From: Rhizobium sp. P38BS-XIX
GTDB taxonomy: Bacteria > Pseudomonadota > Alphaproteobacteria > Rhizobiales > Rhizobiaceae
Assembly: GCF_012641435.1 (NCBI RefSeq)
Contig: NZ_JABAIJ010000001.1
Location: forward strand, 186,001-250,000
DNA length: 64,000 nucleotides
Direction of reading: 5' to 3'
The first letter of the stretch is position 1. Each line of letters opens with the position of its first letter. A model generated the notes under the pieces. It had not been told where the DNA came from and searched no databases. It worked only from the letters and a program-made list of their open reading frames with translations. Position numbers and translations under genes: made by a program. Below, piece by piece: positions 15,110-23,563 of this stretch.

Positions 15110-16114
15110 ATGAGTATTTCCTCCGAAATGGGCCACAGCCATGTGTTTCTGGGCTCCGATCACCAGCGCAACGAGCGGCGCATCTGGCTCGTCATCGCGC
15201 TGACCGCCGTCATGATGGTGATCGAGATCGGCGCGGGCACGGTCTATGGCTCGATGGCACTCGTGGCGGATGGCTGGCATATGTCGACGCATGCCAGCGC
15301 CATGCTGATTTCGGCGCTCGCCTATCTCTACGCACGCCGCCATGCGCACAATGCGCGCTTCACCTTCGGCACCGGCAAGCTCGGTGATCTCGCAGGCTTC
15401 GCAAGCGCCATCATTCTGGCTTTGATCGCGCTGATCATGGGCTGGGAAAGCATCTTGCGGCTCGTGGATCCGGTCGCGATCAATTTCCGTGAAGCCATTG
15501 CCATCGCGGTGCTCGGTCTTCTCGTCAACCTTGCCAGTGCATGGCTGCTACGCGATGATCACAGCCACCACCATCATGGCCACGCGGGCCACACTCACAG
15601 CCACGATCACGCCAATCAGCATGATCATCATCATGCTCACGATGAAGATCACGACTATGGCGAAGATCAAAGCAAGAGCGGCAGCAGGGATAACAATCTC
15701 CGCTCGGTCTATGTTCATGTGATCGCCGACGCAATGACATCGGTTCTCGCCATCGCCGCCTTGCTGCTCGGCAGCCGTTTCGGCTGGACCTTCCTCGATC
15801 CGGTCATGGGCATCGTCGGCGGTCTGGTGATCCTGCAATGGGCCTGGAGCCTGCTGCGCGTGTCGGGCGCGGTGCTCCTCGATTTCATTCCGAAGGGCGA
15901 AGACTTGCCGGAGGAAATCCGCGAGGCGATCGAAACGGAGGAAGATCGCATCACCGATCTTCACGTCTGGCAGGTCGGTCCCGGACATCATGCCGCGATC
16001 GTTGCCGTCGCAACGCCAGTGTCGCGCGATCCGTCCTTCTACAAGGCGCGGCTTGCGGAGATCCACGAGCTTTCGCACGTGACTGTCGAAGTTACCGTCG
16101 ACAAGGCCGCATAA
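15110..16114 (+). CDS. dmeF: Ni/Co efflux protein DmeF (cation diffusion facilitator)
   Basis: 334 residues from the ATG at 15110 (nine bases after AGGAG; the adjacent GTG at 15107 is also possible). Six membrane segments, with the CDF metal site DGWHMSTH in helix 2 and HVIADAMTS in helix 5. Between helices 4 and 5 is a cytoplasmic loop (about residues 149-181) with some 16 histidines (HSHHHHGHAGHTHSHDH...), typical of nickel/cobalt/zinc carriers. The C-terminal domain (TDLHVWQVGPGHHAAIV) is the usual cytoplasmic dimerisation fold. It exports metal ions against protons, under control of DmeR. Confidence 0.9.
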   Translation: MSISSEMGHSHVFLGSDHQRNERRIWLVIALTAVMMVIEIGAGTVYGSMALVADGWHMSTHASAMLISALAYLYARRHAHNARFTFGTGKLGDLAGFASAIILALIALIMGWESILRLVDPVAINFREAIAIAVLGLLVNLASAWLLRDDHSHHHHGHAGHTHSHDHANQHDHHHAHDEDHDYGEDQSKSGSRDNNLRSVYVHVIADAMTSVLAIAALLLGSRFGWTFLDPVMGIVGGLVILQWAWSLLRVSGAVLLDFIPKGEDLPEEIREAIETEEDRITDLHVWQVGPGHHAAIVAVATPVSRDPSFYKARLAEIHELSHVTVEVTVDKAA

Positions 16115-16200
16115 AATCCGCTAGCAATCGGGGAGGTCAGAGGCTTGCCATATTCCTCGCATAGCCCGAAATCTGCCCGATTCTGCTGGAGGCCCCTCAT

Positions 16201-17202
16201 ATGCCCACATTGCTCACCCGCCGCCGCCTCATGGCGGGCTCGGCATTGCTCGTTCCCGCTCTGACGCTCGGGCCTGGCGCTCTTTTTGCCCAGGACAGCG
16301 CTGCGCCGGCGCAGACGCCGCCCGCAACGGATAGTACCCCGGCGCCAGACGCCGATAGTCAGGGAATGGACAGCGATGGCGGGGCTCAAGGCAACTCGCA
16401 ACTGACTGACGATGTCGACAAGCAGCTTGCGGACCTCGAGAAGAAGACCGGCGGCCGGCTCGGCGTGTCCGTGCTCGATACCGAAACCAACATCTCTCTC
16501 GGCCACCGCGAGGAGGAGCGTTTTCCGCTTTGCAGCACCTACAAGGCGCTCGCCGCCGGCTTCGTGCTGGCGCGCGTCGATCAGGGCACGGAAAAGCTCG
16601 ACCGCCGCGTTACCTATGGCAAGGACAAGGTCGTCACCTATTCGCCGGCAACGGAGAAGCACGCAGATGCCGACGGCATGACCGTGGCCGAGCTGTGCAG
16701 CGCGGCGATCACCCTCAGCGACAACACCGCCGGCAACCTGCTGCTCGAAAGCTTTGGTGGCCCGGCTGCGTTGACAGCATGGCTGCGTACGACCGGCGAC
16801 ACGGAAACCCGTCTCGACCGCAACGAGCCCGATGTGAACCAGGCGGTGAAGGACGATCCGCGCGATACGACCACCCCGGACGCGATGCTTGACAGCATTG
16901 GCCTTCTGACGCTCGGCAACACGCTGTCGGAGACCTCGAAGGATCAGCTGATCAACTGGCTTGTTGCCAACACCACGGGCAACAACCGCCTGCGCGCCGG
17001 CCTGACAAAGGAATGGAAGGTCGGCGACAAGACCGGGACCGGAAACAATGGTTCTTATGCCGATATCGCCGTCATCTGGCCGCCGGATCGCGGCCCGATC
17101 CTGGTGACGACCTTCGTTGCAGAGGCAACGGCGTCCGCAAAGGATGTCGAAGCGATCTTTGCCGAAGTCGGCAAGATCGTCGTTGGCATGGTTGGCCAGT
17201 AA
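16201..17202 (+). CDS. bla: Class A beta-lactamase, Tat-exported
   Basis: 333 residues; ATG seven bases after GGAGG. The N-terminus LTRRRLMAGSALLVPALTL is a twin-arginine-type signal. A 40-residue Pro/Asp/Gln-rich linker (31-70) precedes the catalytic domain, which is unusual. All class A motifs are present: S112-T-Y-K (Ser70 position), S173-D-N (130 loop), E209-P-D-V-N213 (Glu166/Asn170) and K277-T-G-T-G. A Cys lies next to the active serine, as Cys69 in KPC/NMC enzymes, but the partner Cys238 is absent. It opens beta-lactam rings in the periplasm. No AmpR-type regulator is adjacent. Confidence 0.92.
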   Translation: MPTLLTRRRLMAGSALLVPALTLGPGALFAQDSAAPAQTPPATDSTPAPDADSQGMDSDGGAQGNSQLTDDVDKQLADLEKKTGGRLGVSVLDTETNISLGHREEERFPLCSTYKALAAGFVLARVDQGTEKLDRRVTYGKDKVVTYSPATEKHADADGMTVAELCSAAITLSDNTAGNLLLESFGGPAALTAWLRTTGDTETRLDRNEPDVNQAVKDDPRDTTTPDAMLDSIGLLTLGNTLSETSKDQLINWLVANTTGNNRLRAGLTKEWKVGDKTGTGNNGSYADIAVIWPPDRGPILVTTFVAEATASAKDVEAIFAEVGKIVVGMVGQ

Positions 17203-17227
17203 CGATGAAGAGCTGAGACAAAACAAA

Positions 17228-17263
17228 ACGATACGATCGAGATGTGAATCAGGATCGTATCGT
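17228..17263. terminator. Hairpin between convergent genes
   Basis: ACGATACGATC (17228-17238) and GATCGTATCGT (17253-17263) are exact reverse complements of 11 bases around a 14-base loop. It lies 25 bases after the beta-lactamase stop and 23 bases after the stop of the opposing gene. No strong T run follows on either side, so it may act as a bidirectional stop or as an RNA 3'-end protector. Confidence 0.55.
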
Positions 17264-17286
17264 CTTCATGCAATATAGTAGTTTCG

Positions 17287-17826
17287 TCAGGCGAGCGACA
17301 AAGCCGAAGCAGCGCTGTCGGTCTGCTTGTCGTTGCCGTTGGCGTCGATGTTTCCAACGCCGAGCTTCTGCTTGATCTGTTCGGCAATCTGATCGTTGAT
17401 CGCCTTCTGGTCGTCGGCGGAAAGCGCCCGGAAGGACTCTTCGGTCAGGCCGTGCGATTCCAGATATTGCGCCCTGATCTTCTGGGCAGGCGTCATATTC
17501 GCCCATTTGGAAAATTCGTCGAGAATATCCTGGTTGGACTTCTTGCTCGATGCAGTCGAAGCGCTGGCGCTTGCCGTAGACGAATCATCATCGCCCGTGC
17601 TGCCGTCTGATGACGCTGCGGCAACCTGGCTGAGCCAGAGACCGGAGGAAATCGAGGAAGGAACGCCGCTCGATGCAATCGAAGGCCCCTGCGAATCGTC
17701 CTGTTGGCCGCCGCTGTTGCCGCTGCCGCCGGGCAGACTGAATGGCGTGCTGTCGTCGGCGCTGGCATCCTGCTTGCTGCGGATCGGTGCGCTGAAATAA
17801 TTCTGGGTGCTGTGGTGCACTTTCAT
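17287..17826 (-). CDS. Ser/Gly-rich protein of unknown function
   Basis: 179 residues, ATG preceded by GGGAGA. The first 100 residues are low-complexity Ser, Gly, Asp and Gln with no signal peptide; the second part has a charged helical region (NQDILDEFSKWANMTPAQK, LTEESFRALSADDQKAIND, EQIKQKLGVG) that looks folded. The layout, a disordered N-terminus with a compact C-terminus, is seen in hook-length-type and exported rhizobial proteins, but I cannot place it. The reading frame has normal codon use for this genome, and a clear start supports it as real. Confidence 0.7.
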   Translation of the reverse strand: MKVHHSTQNYFSAPIRSKQDASADDSTPFSLPGGSGNSGGQQDDSQGPSIASSGVPSSISSGLWLSQVAAASSDGSTGDDDSSTASASASTASSKKSNQDILDEFSKWANMTPAQKIRAQYLESHGLTEESFRALSADDQKAINDQIAEQIKQKLGVGNIDANGNDKQTDSAASALSLA

Positions 17827-17899
17827 CGTCGCAATCTCCCTATAGGTTGATGGGACGATGACTCTTCAACCCTGTCCGGGGCTTATGTTCTCGACGTCA

Positions 17900-19405
17900 T
17901 CACGTCCCGCAGAAGGTTTGCAGCACGCGTTCCGTCGGCAGGGGTGGCTCAGCATAGGGCGCAAAGGCAGGCTGATCCTCGTATGGTCTGGCCAGAACCT
18001 CAAGCAGCGCCTCAAACAGCGAGAAATCGCTATCATCGACGGCGGCCTGGATCGCCTGTTCGATACGGTGATTGCGCGGGATGAAGGCAGGATTGACCCG
18101 TCGCATGGCGACCGCACGCGCCGCCGGCGTTTGCGGGTCGCGGACAAGCCGCTCGCGCCAGCGTTCAAGCCAAGGCGTGACAGATTGCGCCTCCTGGAAG
18201 CTGGCGGCAAAATCCGAGACGTCTTCGTCTGCAGCGAGTGAAGCAAGACGGCGGAAGACGAGCGTGAAATCGGCGCTCTGCTGCTGCATGATCGCCAGCA
18301 GTGACTGGATCAGATCGAGGTCGCCGTCCTCCTCGCTCGCAAGACCGATCTTGGCGCGCATGCCGGCCAGCCAATAGGCCTGGAAGCGTTCGCCATAGGC
18401 TTTGATGATGGTGTTCGCGAGATCGATGGCCGTGTCGGCGGATGGATCGATGAGCGGAATAAGCGTCTCGCCGAGGCGCGCGAGATTCCATTGGCCAATG
18501 CCCGGCTGGTTGGCATAGGCATAGCGGCCGTTGCGGTCGATCGACGAGAAGACCGTTGCTGGATCGTAGGCATCCATGAAGGCGCAGGGCCCGAAATCGA
18601 TCGTCTCGCCGGAAACGGTCATGTTGTCGGTGTTCATCACGCCGTGGATGAAGCCGACATGTAGCCAGCGTGCAATCAGCGAAGCCTGCCGGTCAGCAAC
18701 CGCTTCCAGAAGGGAGAGGTAGGGGTTGGCTCGATCCCTGATCTCCGGATAATGCCGGGCGATGACATGATCGGCCAACACCTTCAAGCTCTCGGTATCG
18801 CCGCGTGCGGCAAAGAACTGGAATGTGCCGACGCGAATGTGGCTTGCCGCCACCCGCGTGAAGACGGCGCCCGGGAGCACCTCTTCGCGATAGACGGGTT
18901 GGCCCGTCGTTACAGCCGCAAGCGCCCGCGTCGTCGGGATGCCAAGCGCGTACATCGCCTCGCTGACGATATACTCACGCATCACCGGACCGAGCGCCGC
19001 ACGCCCGTCGCCGCGGCGCGAAAACGGCGTCGGGCCTGGCCCTTTGAGCTGAATGTCGCGGCGTCTGCCGTTGCGGTCCTTCACCTCGCCGAGAAGAATG
19101 GCACGGCCGTCACCCAGCTGCGGCACGAAATTGCCGAACTGATGACCGGCATAGGCCATGGCGAGCGGTTGCGAACCGGGCAAGAGTTCGTTTCCGGAAA
19201 AGATTGCAGCTGCATCGAGCCTCAAAGCGTCGACGTCGAGCCCCAGCTCGCGCGCCAGCACCTCGTTGAACTTGATCAGCTTCGGCGCGGAAACAGGTGT
19301 CGGCGCCTGCTCGGCAAAGAACTGCGGCGGCAGGCGCGCATAGCTGTTGTCGAATGCGATCGGTGGCGCCTGAAGCGCGGTATCGTCGTGAAAATCTGAG
19401 CTCAT
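17900..19405 (-). CDS. selO: Protein adenylyltransferase SelO (YdiU/UPF0061)
   Basis: The ATG at 19405 begins a 501-residue protein of the usual family length; upstream extension is unsupported. It shows the pseudokinase-fold features of SelO: GDGRAILLGE, QLKGPGPTPFSRRGDGRAALGP, the conserved NTDNMTVSGETIDFGPCAFMD catalytic loop (Asn and Asp binding the metal) and WNLARLGE. SelO transfers AMP from ATP to Ser, Thr or Tyr of target proteins in response to redox stress. The last Sec/Cys motif region ends CGT, so a cysteine replaces selenocysteine near the C-terminus. Divergent from the VOC gene. Confidence 0.93.
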   Translation of the reverse strand: MSSDFHDDTALQAPPIAFDNSYARLPPQFFAEQAPTPVSAPKLIKFNEVLARELGLDVDALRLDAAAIFSGNELLPGSQPLAMAYAGHQFGNFVPQLGDGRAILLGEVKDRNGRRRDIQLKGPGPTPFSRRGDGRAALGPVMREYIVSEAMYALGIPTTRALAAVTTGQPVYREEVLPGAVFTRVAASHIRVGTFQFFAARGDTESLKVLADHVIARHYPEIRDRANPYLSLLEAVADRQASLIARWLHVGFIHGVMNTDNMTVSGETIDFGPCAFMDAYDPATVFSSIDRNGRYAYANQPGIGQWNLARLGETLIPLIDPSADTAIDLANTIIKAYGERFQAYWLAGMRAKIGLASEEDGDLDLIQSLLAIMQQQSADFTLVFRRLASLAADEDVSDFAASFQEAQSVTPWLERWRERLVRDPQTPAARAVAMRRVNPAFIPRNHRIEQAIQAAVDDSDFSLFEALLEVLARPYEDQPAFAPYAEPPLPTERVLQTFCGT

Positions 19406-19502
19406 GCATCTAACGTAGGGTTGCCAGAGGAGAGGCGCAAGGCGATTATTTAATGCGGCGGCTCGCCCTGTAGGATGCAGAGGGACTTGGAGGAAAGTTA
19501 AC

Positions 19503-19880
19503 ATGCGCTTGAATCAAGTGACTGTAACGATGCCAGATCTCGATGCAGGCTGGAGCTTTTACTGCGCACTTGGTCTTAAGCCCGTAGTCGATGCGCGCCC
19601 ACGATATGCCCGTTTCGTCTGTCCGGACGGAGACAGCACGTTCTCTTTACACCGAGGCGAAGCAGGTGGCGGTGGCACGACCGTCTATTTCGAGTGTGAC
19701 AATCTGGACGAGGTCGTCGAAGGCTTGAAGACCGCAAAGATCGCCTTCGTAAGTGGGCCGGCCGATAAAAGTTGGCTTTGGCGCGAGGCAGAACTTTTCG
19801 ATCCGGGAGGAAATCGCGTCATCCTTTATTTTGCGGGATCAAATCGTATCAATCCTCCGTGGCATGTAGCGTCGCGATAG
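19503..19880 (+). CDS. VOC family protein (glyoxalase/bleomycin-resistance fold)
   Basis: 125 residues with GGAGG nine bases before the ATG. One vicinal-oxygen-chelate module: VTVTMPDLDAGWSFYCALGLKPV at the start and AELFDPGGNRVILYFAG near the end, with the beta-alpha-beta3 order. The usual histidine of the first strand is replaced (T/V), so metal binding is uncertain and a non-enzymatic binding role is possible. Its stop lies 12 bases from the stop of the convergent DUF1697 gene. Confidence 0.8.
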   Translation: MRLNQVTVTMPDLDAGWSFYCALGLKPVVDARPRYARFVCPDGDSTFSLHRGEAGGGGTTVYFECDNLDEVVEGLKTAKIAFVSGPADKSWLWREAELFDPGGNRVILYFAGSNRINPPWHVASR

Positions 19881-19891
19881 CCGCCGCGCCC

Positions 19892-20413
19892 TTAACTTTC
19901 CTCCATCTCACGCGCCATCTCAGCGAGCTTCTTCACCGTGTTGAGATTTCTCGATGTTCCCGCCTTCAGCGCCGGCAGCTTCAGCTTGGAGCGCCCCGAG
20001 CCATCGGGATAGTGCACGTAGATTTCCTTGCCGGCGATATGGACTTCCTCACCGCCGGGGGCGACGAGCTTGTCGAGAGCATCCGCCGGGGCGGCTTCCG
20101 GCAGGAAGGTCACCAGCAGGTAGTTCGGCTTGGCGTGGGGAAAGGGCGAGCCTTCCGCGGCGGCTTCCAAGGCCTTTCGGCTGCGCAGGATCACGCCGGG
20201 CGATTTACCCATCCTCTCCGTCAGCGCCTTTTCCAGATGAGCGTGAACTTTTGCCTCGTTGTCATCAGAGCGAAAAAGCACGTTTCCGCTCTGAATATAG
20301 GTCTTCACATCCCGAAAGCCTGCGCCTTCGCAGAGAGACTTCAGATCCGCCATCGGTAACGTGCCGGTGCCGCCGACGTTGACGGCACGCAGCAAGGCAA
20401 CAAAGACGTTCAT
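19892..20413 (-). CDS. DUF1697 family protein
   Basis: 173 residues matching DUF1697 by its opening MNVFVALLRAVNVGGTG.LPMADLKSLCEGAGF and the invariant TYIQSGNVLFRSD. A C-terminal NLNTVKKLAEMA is also characteristic. The fold and function of this small cytoplasmic family are not established. It lies 21 bases downstream of the oligopeptidase B stop on the same strand and may be the last gene of that transcript. Confidence 0.87.
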   Translation of the reverse strand: MNVFVALLRAVNVGGTGTLPMADLKSLCEGAGFRDVKTYIQSGNVLFRSDDNEAKVHAHLEKALTERMGKSPGVILRSRKALEAAAEGSPFPHAKPNYLLVTFLPEAAPADALDKLVAPGGEEVHIAGKEIYVHYPDGSGRSKLKLPALKAGTSRNLNTVKKLAEMAREMEES

Positions 20414-20434
20414 CCGCGTTCTCCCGAGGCTGGG

Positions 20435-22528
20435 TTACATCTTGCCCGCGACCTTGATGGCGAAGGAATATTCAAACGCCACTTCCTCCAGGCGCTGGAA
20501 GCGGCCGGAGGCGCCGCCATGGCCGGCATCCATATTCGTCTTCAGCAGGATCGGCGCATCGCCCGTTGTGCTGTCGCGCAGCTTGGCGACCCACTTTGCG
20601 GGCTCCCAATAGGTGACGCGCGGGTCGGTAAGGCCGCCGAGCGCCAGGATCGGCGGGTAGGCCTTTTCGCCGACATTGTCATAGGGGCTGTAGGCGGCAA
20701 TCTGCTCGTATTCTTCCTTGCTGTCGATGGGGTTGCCCCATTCGGGCCATTCCGGCGGCGTCAGTGGCAGGGTGTCGTCAAGCATGGTGTTGAGCACGTC
20801 GACGAAAGGTACGGCAGCGATGATGCCGGCGAATTTTTCCGGCGCCATGTTGGCCACGGCCCCCATCAGCATGCCGCCGGCCGACCCGCCCTCGGCGATG
20901 ATGTTCGCGTAAGAGGTGAACTTCTCCTGATTCAGATAGTCGGCTGCCGCGATGAAGTCCTTGAAGGTATTGGTCTTCTTCTCCATCTTGCCGTCTTCGT
21001 ACCAGGCAAAGCCCTTGTCCTTGCCGCCGCGGATATGGGCGATGGCGTAGACGAAGCCACGGTCCGCCAACGACAGGCAATTGGTGTTGAAGCCGGCCGG
21101 AATGGCGATGCCGTAAGCGCCGTAGCCATAGAGCAGGCAGGGTGCGGAGCCGTCGAGCGGCGTGTCCTTGCGATAGAGCAGCGTCACCGGCACCTGTTCG
21201 CCGTCCCATGCCGGCGCAAAGACGCGACGGGTCACGTAATCGGCGGGGTTATGGCCGGAGGGTACTTCCTGGGTCTTCAGCAAGGTGCGTTCGCGCGTCA
21301 CCATGTTGTAGTCGTAAAGCTGGCTCGGCGTCGTCATCGACGAGTAGGAGAAGCGGATGACATCCGTGTCGTATTCCGCAGCGCCCTGCAGGCCGAGCGA
21401 ATAGGCTTCTTCCTCAAAGGCGATCGAATGCTCCTCGCCGCTGCGGCGATCACGGATGACGATGCGCGGCAGGCCATCCTTGCGTTCCAGCCAGATGAGA
21501 TGACGGGCATAGGCCATGTGGTTGAGGAGCAGCGTGCCAGGCTTGTGCGCGACGATTTCGCGCCAGTTTTCCTTGCCCGGCTTGTCGGCCGGCGTCTCCA
21601 TGATCTTGAAATCCTTGGCGTCGCCGTCATTGGTGAGGATGTAGAAGACATCGCCGCCTTCCGTGATCTCATATTCGATCCCAGTCTCGCGTGCCGCCAC
21701 CAGCTTTGGCTTGGCGGTCAGATCGGCGGTCGGGATGATGCGGTATTCGCTGGTTTCGTGATCGTGGATATCGATGAAGATATAATCGTCGAGCAGCGAG
21801 CCGCCGACGCTCATGAAGAAGCCCGGATCCTCTTCCTCGTACACAAGACGGTCTTCAGACTGCGGGGTGCCGATGAGGTGATGGAAGATTTTCGACGGAC
21901 GATGGTTCTCGTCCTGCAGCGTGTAGAAGAAGCTCTTGCCATCGGGCGCCCAGACCCCGCCGCCGCCGGTGTTCTCGACGACGTCGGCAAGATCCTCGCC
22001 CGTTTCGAGGTTGCGGACCTTCAGCGTGAAATATTCGGAGCCCTTGTCGTCGTAGCCCCAGATGCCATGGCTGTGATCGGTCGTGTGATCGAGGCCGGAC
22101 AGACGGAAGTAGGACTTGCCTTCATTCTCCTTGTCGCCGTTGAGAAGCAGCTTGCGACCGCTGCCGTCGCGGGCCTCGCGAAAATAGTGCGGCTGCTCTC
22201 CGCCCGTGACGAACAGCGTGCCATAGGCATAAGGGCCGTCCTTGACCGGCACCGAGCTGTCGTCTTCCTTGATGCGGCCCTTCATCTCGGTGAAGAGCGC
22301 CTTCTGGAGGTCCTTCGTGTCGGCCATGGCCGCGTTCATGTAGGTGTTTTCGGCATCCAGATGTGCGCGGATTTCCGGCGCCAGGATCGATGGATCCTTG
22401 AACATCGCCTGCCAGTTATCGGCACGCAGCCAGGCATAGTCGTCGCTGCGGGTAATGCCGTGCCGGGTATCCGTAACGGGCTTTTTCGGGGCAGCGGGCG
22501 GTGTGGAAAGGTTCTTGAAAACTGACAC
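20435..22528 (-). CDS. ptrB: Oligopeptidase B (prolyl oligopeptidase family S9A)
   Basis: The start is taken as GTG at 22528 (SVFKNLSTPP), giving 697 residues, the family's usual length; the open frame extends to 22621. The N-terminal seven-blade propeller is followed by an alpha/beta-hydrolase domain with GGSAGGMLMG (catalytic Ser), an Asp near LGGLTDPRV and His in MDAGHGG. Acidic residues in the catalytic domain (YEDGKMEKKTNTF region) agree with cleavage after Lys/Arg in short peptides. It is a cytoplasmic serine peptidase. No signal peptide is present. Confidence 0.92.
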   Translation of the reverse strand: MSVFKNLSTPPAAPKKPVTDTRHGITRSDDYAWLRADNWQAMFKDPSILAPEIRAHLDAENTYMNAAMADTKDLQKALFTEMKGRIKEDDSSVPVKDGPYAYGTLFVTGGEQPHYFREARDGSGRKLLLNGDKENEGKSYFRLSGLDHTTDHSHGIWGYDDKGSEYFTLKVRNLETGEDLADVVENTGGGGVWAPDGKSFFYTLQDENHRPSKIFHHLIGTPQSEDRLVYEEEDPGFFMSVGGSLLDDYIFIDIHDHETSEYRIIPTADLTAKPKLVAARETGIEYEITEGGDVFYILTNDGDAKDFKIMETPADKPGKENWREIVAHKPGTLLLNHMAYARHLIWLERKDGLPRIVIRDRRSGEEHSIAFEEEAYSLGLQGAAEYDTDVIRFSYSSMTTPSQLYDYNMVTRERTLLKTQEVPSGHNPADYVTRRVFAPAWDGEQVPVTLLYRKDTPLDGSAPCLLYGYGAYGIAIPAGFNTNCLSLADRGFVYAIAHIRGGKDKGFAWYEDGKMEKKTNTFKDFIAAADYLNQEKFTSYANIIAEGGSAGGMLMGAVANMAPEKFAGIIAAVPFVDVLNTMLDDTLPLTPPEWPEWGNPIDSKEEYEQIAAYSPYDNVGEKAYPPILALGGLTDPRVTYWEPAKWVAKLRDSTTGDAPILLKTNMDAGHGGASGRFQRLEEVAFEYSFAIKVAGKM

Positions 22529-22815
22529 GGAAGCGCTTTCTCTGGAATGAAAGTCGGATGCGAAGAGAAGAGAGAAATAGAGGGCGGGCGACGGCGGTTC
22601 AATAGCTAAGTATGCCCTCAAGTTTCATGCAAGTCGCCGGGATTAGTCTCGATCGGACAGGCAGCTTGCGGGAAGAGCCTTTTATGACCCTGCCTTGATG
22701 AGACCACATTTGTTACGGAAGTCGGCATACACTGCGTCGACATAAAGGCAGTCGAACTGCCTTCCCTGATGGTACAGACGCGCTCAATTCAGAACAATGC
22801 AAGGGACCGGTCTTT

Positions 22816-23205
22816 ATGCTGAAACTCGTTGCCATCCTTATTCCATTGGCTTCCATCGCGACCTCCGCCTATGCCGTCGATCCGGCCATCAAGAAGCAGC
22901 TGGAGAAGCTCGACCCGTCAGAACGAATGGAGCAGGCCTGCGATGTCGAGGCCATGAAGCGGATCGGCACGGACAAGACAGGTTTCAGGCCGGACAAGGT
23001 GATCGCCTATGCGTTCGGGGATCCGGCCATGAATCCCGATTCGATGAACGCGCCGGGCGCCGTTTTCCGCAGCAAGGGTGACTGGTATCACCTCTCGTAT
23101 AACTGCGTCACCGGCCCGCAGCACATCCATGTCCGGGATCTCAGCTACCAGATCGGCGACAAGGTGCCGCGCGATGCCTGGCAGAAGCATTATCTCTACG
23201 ACTGA
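22816..23205 (+). CDS. DUF930 family periplasmic protein
   Basis: 129 residues with a signal peptide (MLKLVAILIPLASIATSAYA, cut after AYA) and AAGGGACC upstream of the ATG. The mature part starts VDPAIKKQLEKLDPSERMEQACDVEAM and contains GDWYHLSYNCVTGPQHIHVRDLSY, the typical core of DUF930 proteins, with two cysteines that could form a disulfide. Function unknown; conserved in Rhizobiales. Divergent from oligopeptidase B across 287 bases where I see no clear site. Confidence 0.85.
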   Translation: MLKLVAILIPLASIATSAYAVDPAIKKQLEKLDPSERMEQACDVEAMKRIGTDKTGFRPDKVIAYAFGDPAMNPDSMNAPGAVFRSKGDWYHLSYNCVTGPQHIHVRDLSYQIGDKVPRDAWQKHYLYD

Positions 23206-23227
23206 GCCGTAAAGGCTTCATGAGGCG

Positions 23228-23560
23228 CTAGCGTCGCTTCTGAAAGTCGACGCGATTGAGTTCCGACAGGATCAGCTCCTGCACATGCGACGGCTGCTGG
23301 CGTACGGCGTCCGTCAAATCGCGAAGAGTTGCCCTGAGGCTGTGAAGCTGGTCGACGAGGTCCATGACGACGTCGACACCCGGCTCATTAACGCCCATGG
23401 CGTTGTGGAGGTCGAGGATAAGCTGGCCGCGTGCGATATCTGCCTCGCGGAAGCTGCGGCCTTGGGCGGTCTCCTCAGGCACCAGCCAGCCTTCTGATAT
23501 CCAGACTTCCAGCACGGTGGTTTCGATTTCGAGGTGCAGTCGAAACTCTCTCTCGTCCAT
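23228..23560 (-). CDS. cbpM: Chaperone modulator CbpM
   Basis: 110 residues. The N-terminal half resembles a MerR-type winged helix (TTVLEVWISEGWLVPEE.....FREADIARGQLILDL), followed by a helical tail rich in leucine. In E. coli, CbpM binds the J-domain of CbpA and inhibits it. It starts three bases after the stop of the DnaJ/CbpA gene, the cbpA-cbpM order known from enterobacteria. Its stop meets the convergent DUF930 gene within 23 bases. Confidence 0.85.
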   Translation of the reverse strand: MDEREFRLHLEIETTVLEVWISEGWLVPEETAQGRSFREADIARGQLILDLHNAMGVNEPGVDVVMDLVDQLHSLRATLRDLTDAVRQQPSHVQELILSELNRVDFQKRR

Positions 23561-23563
23561 CGC

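Noticed and set aside
20519..22525. 668-codon open frame antisense to oligopeptidase B
   Set aside because: It is a GC-rich codon shadow; the opposite strand encodes a complete serine peptidase with all motifs.
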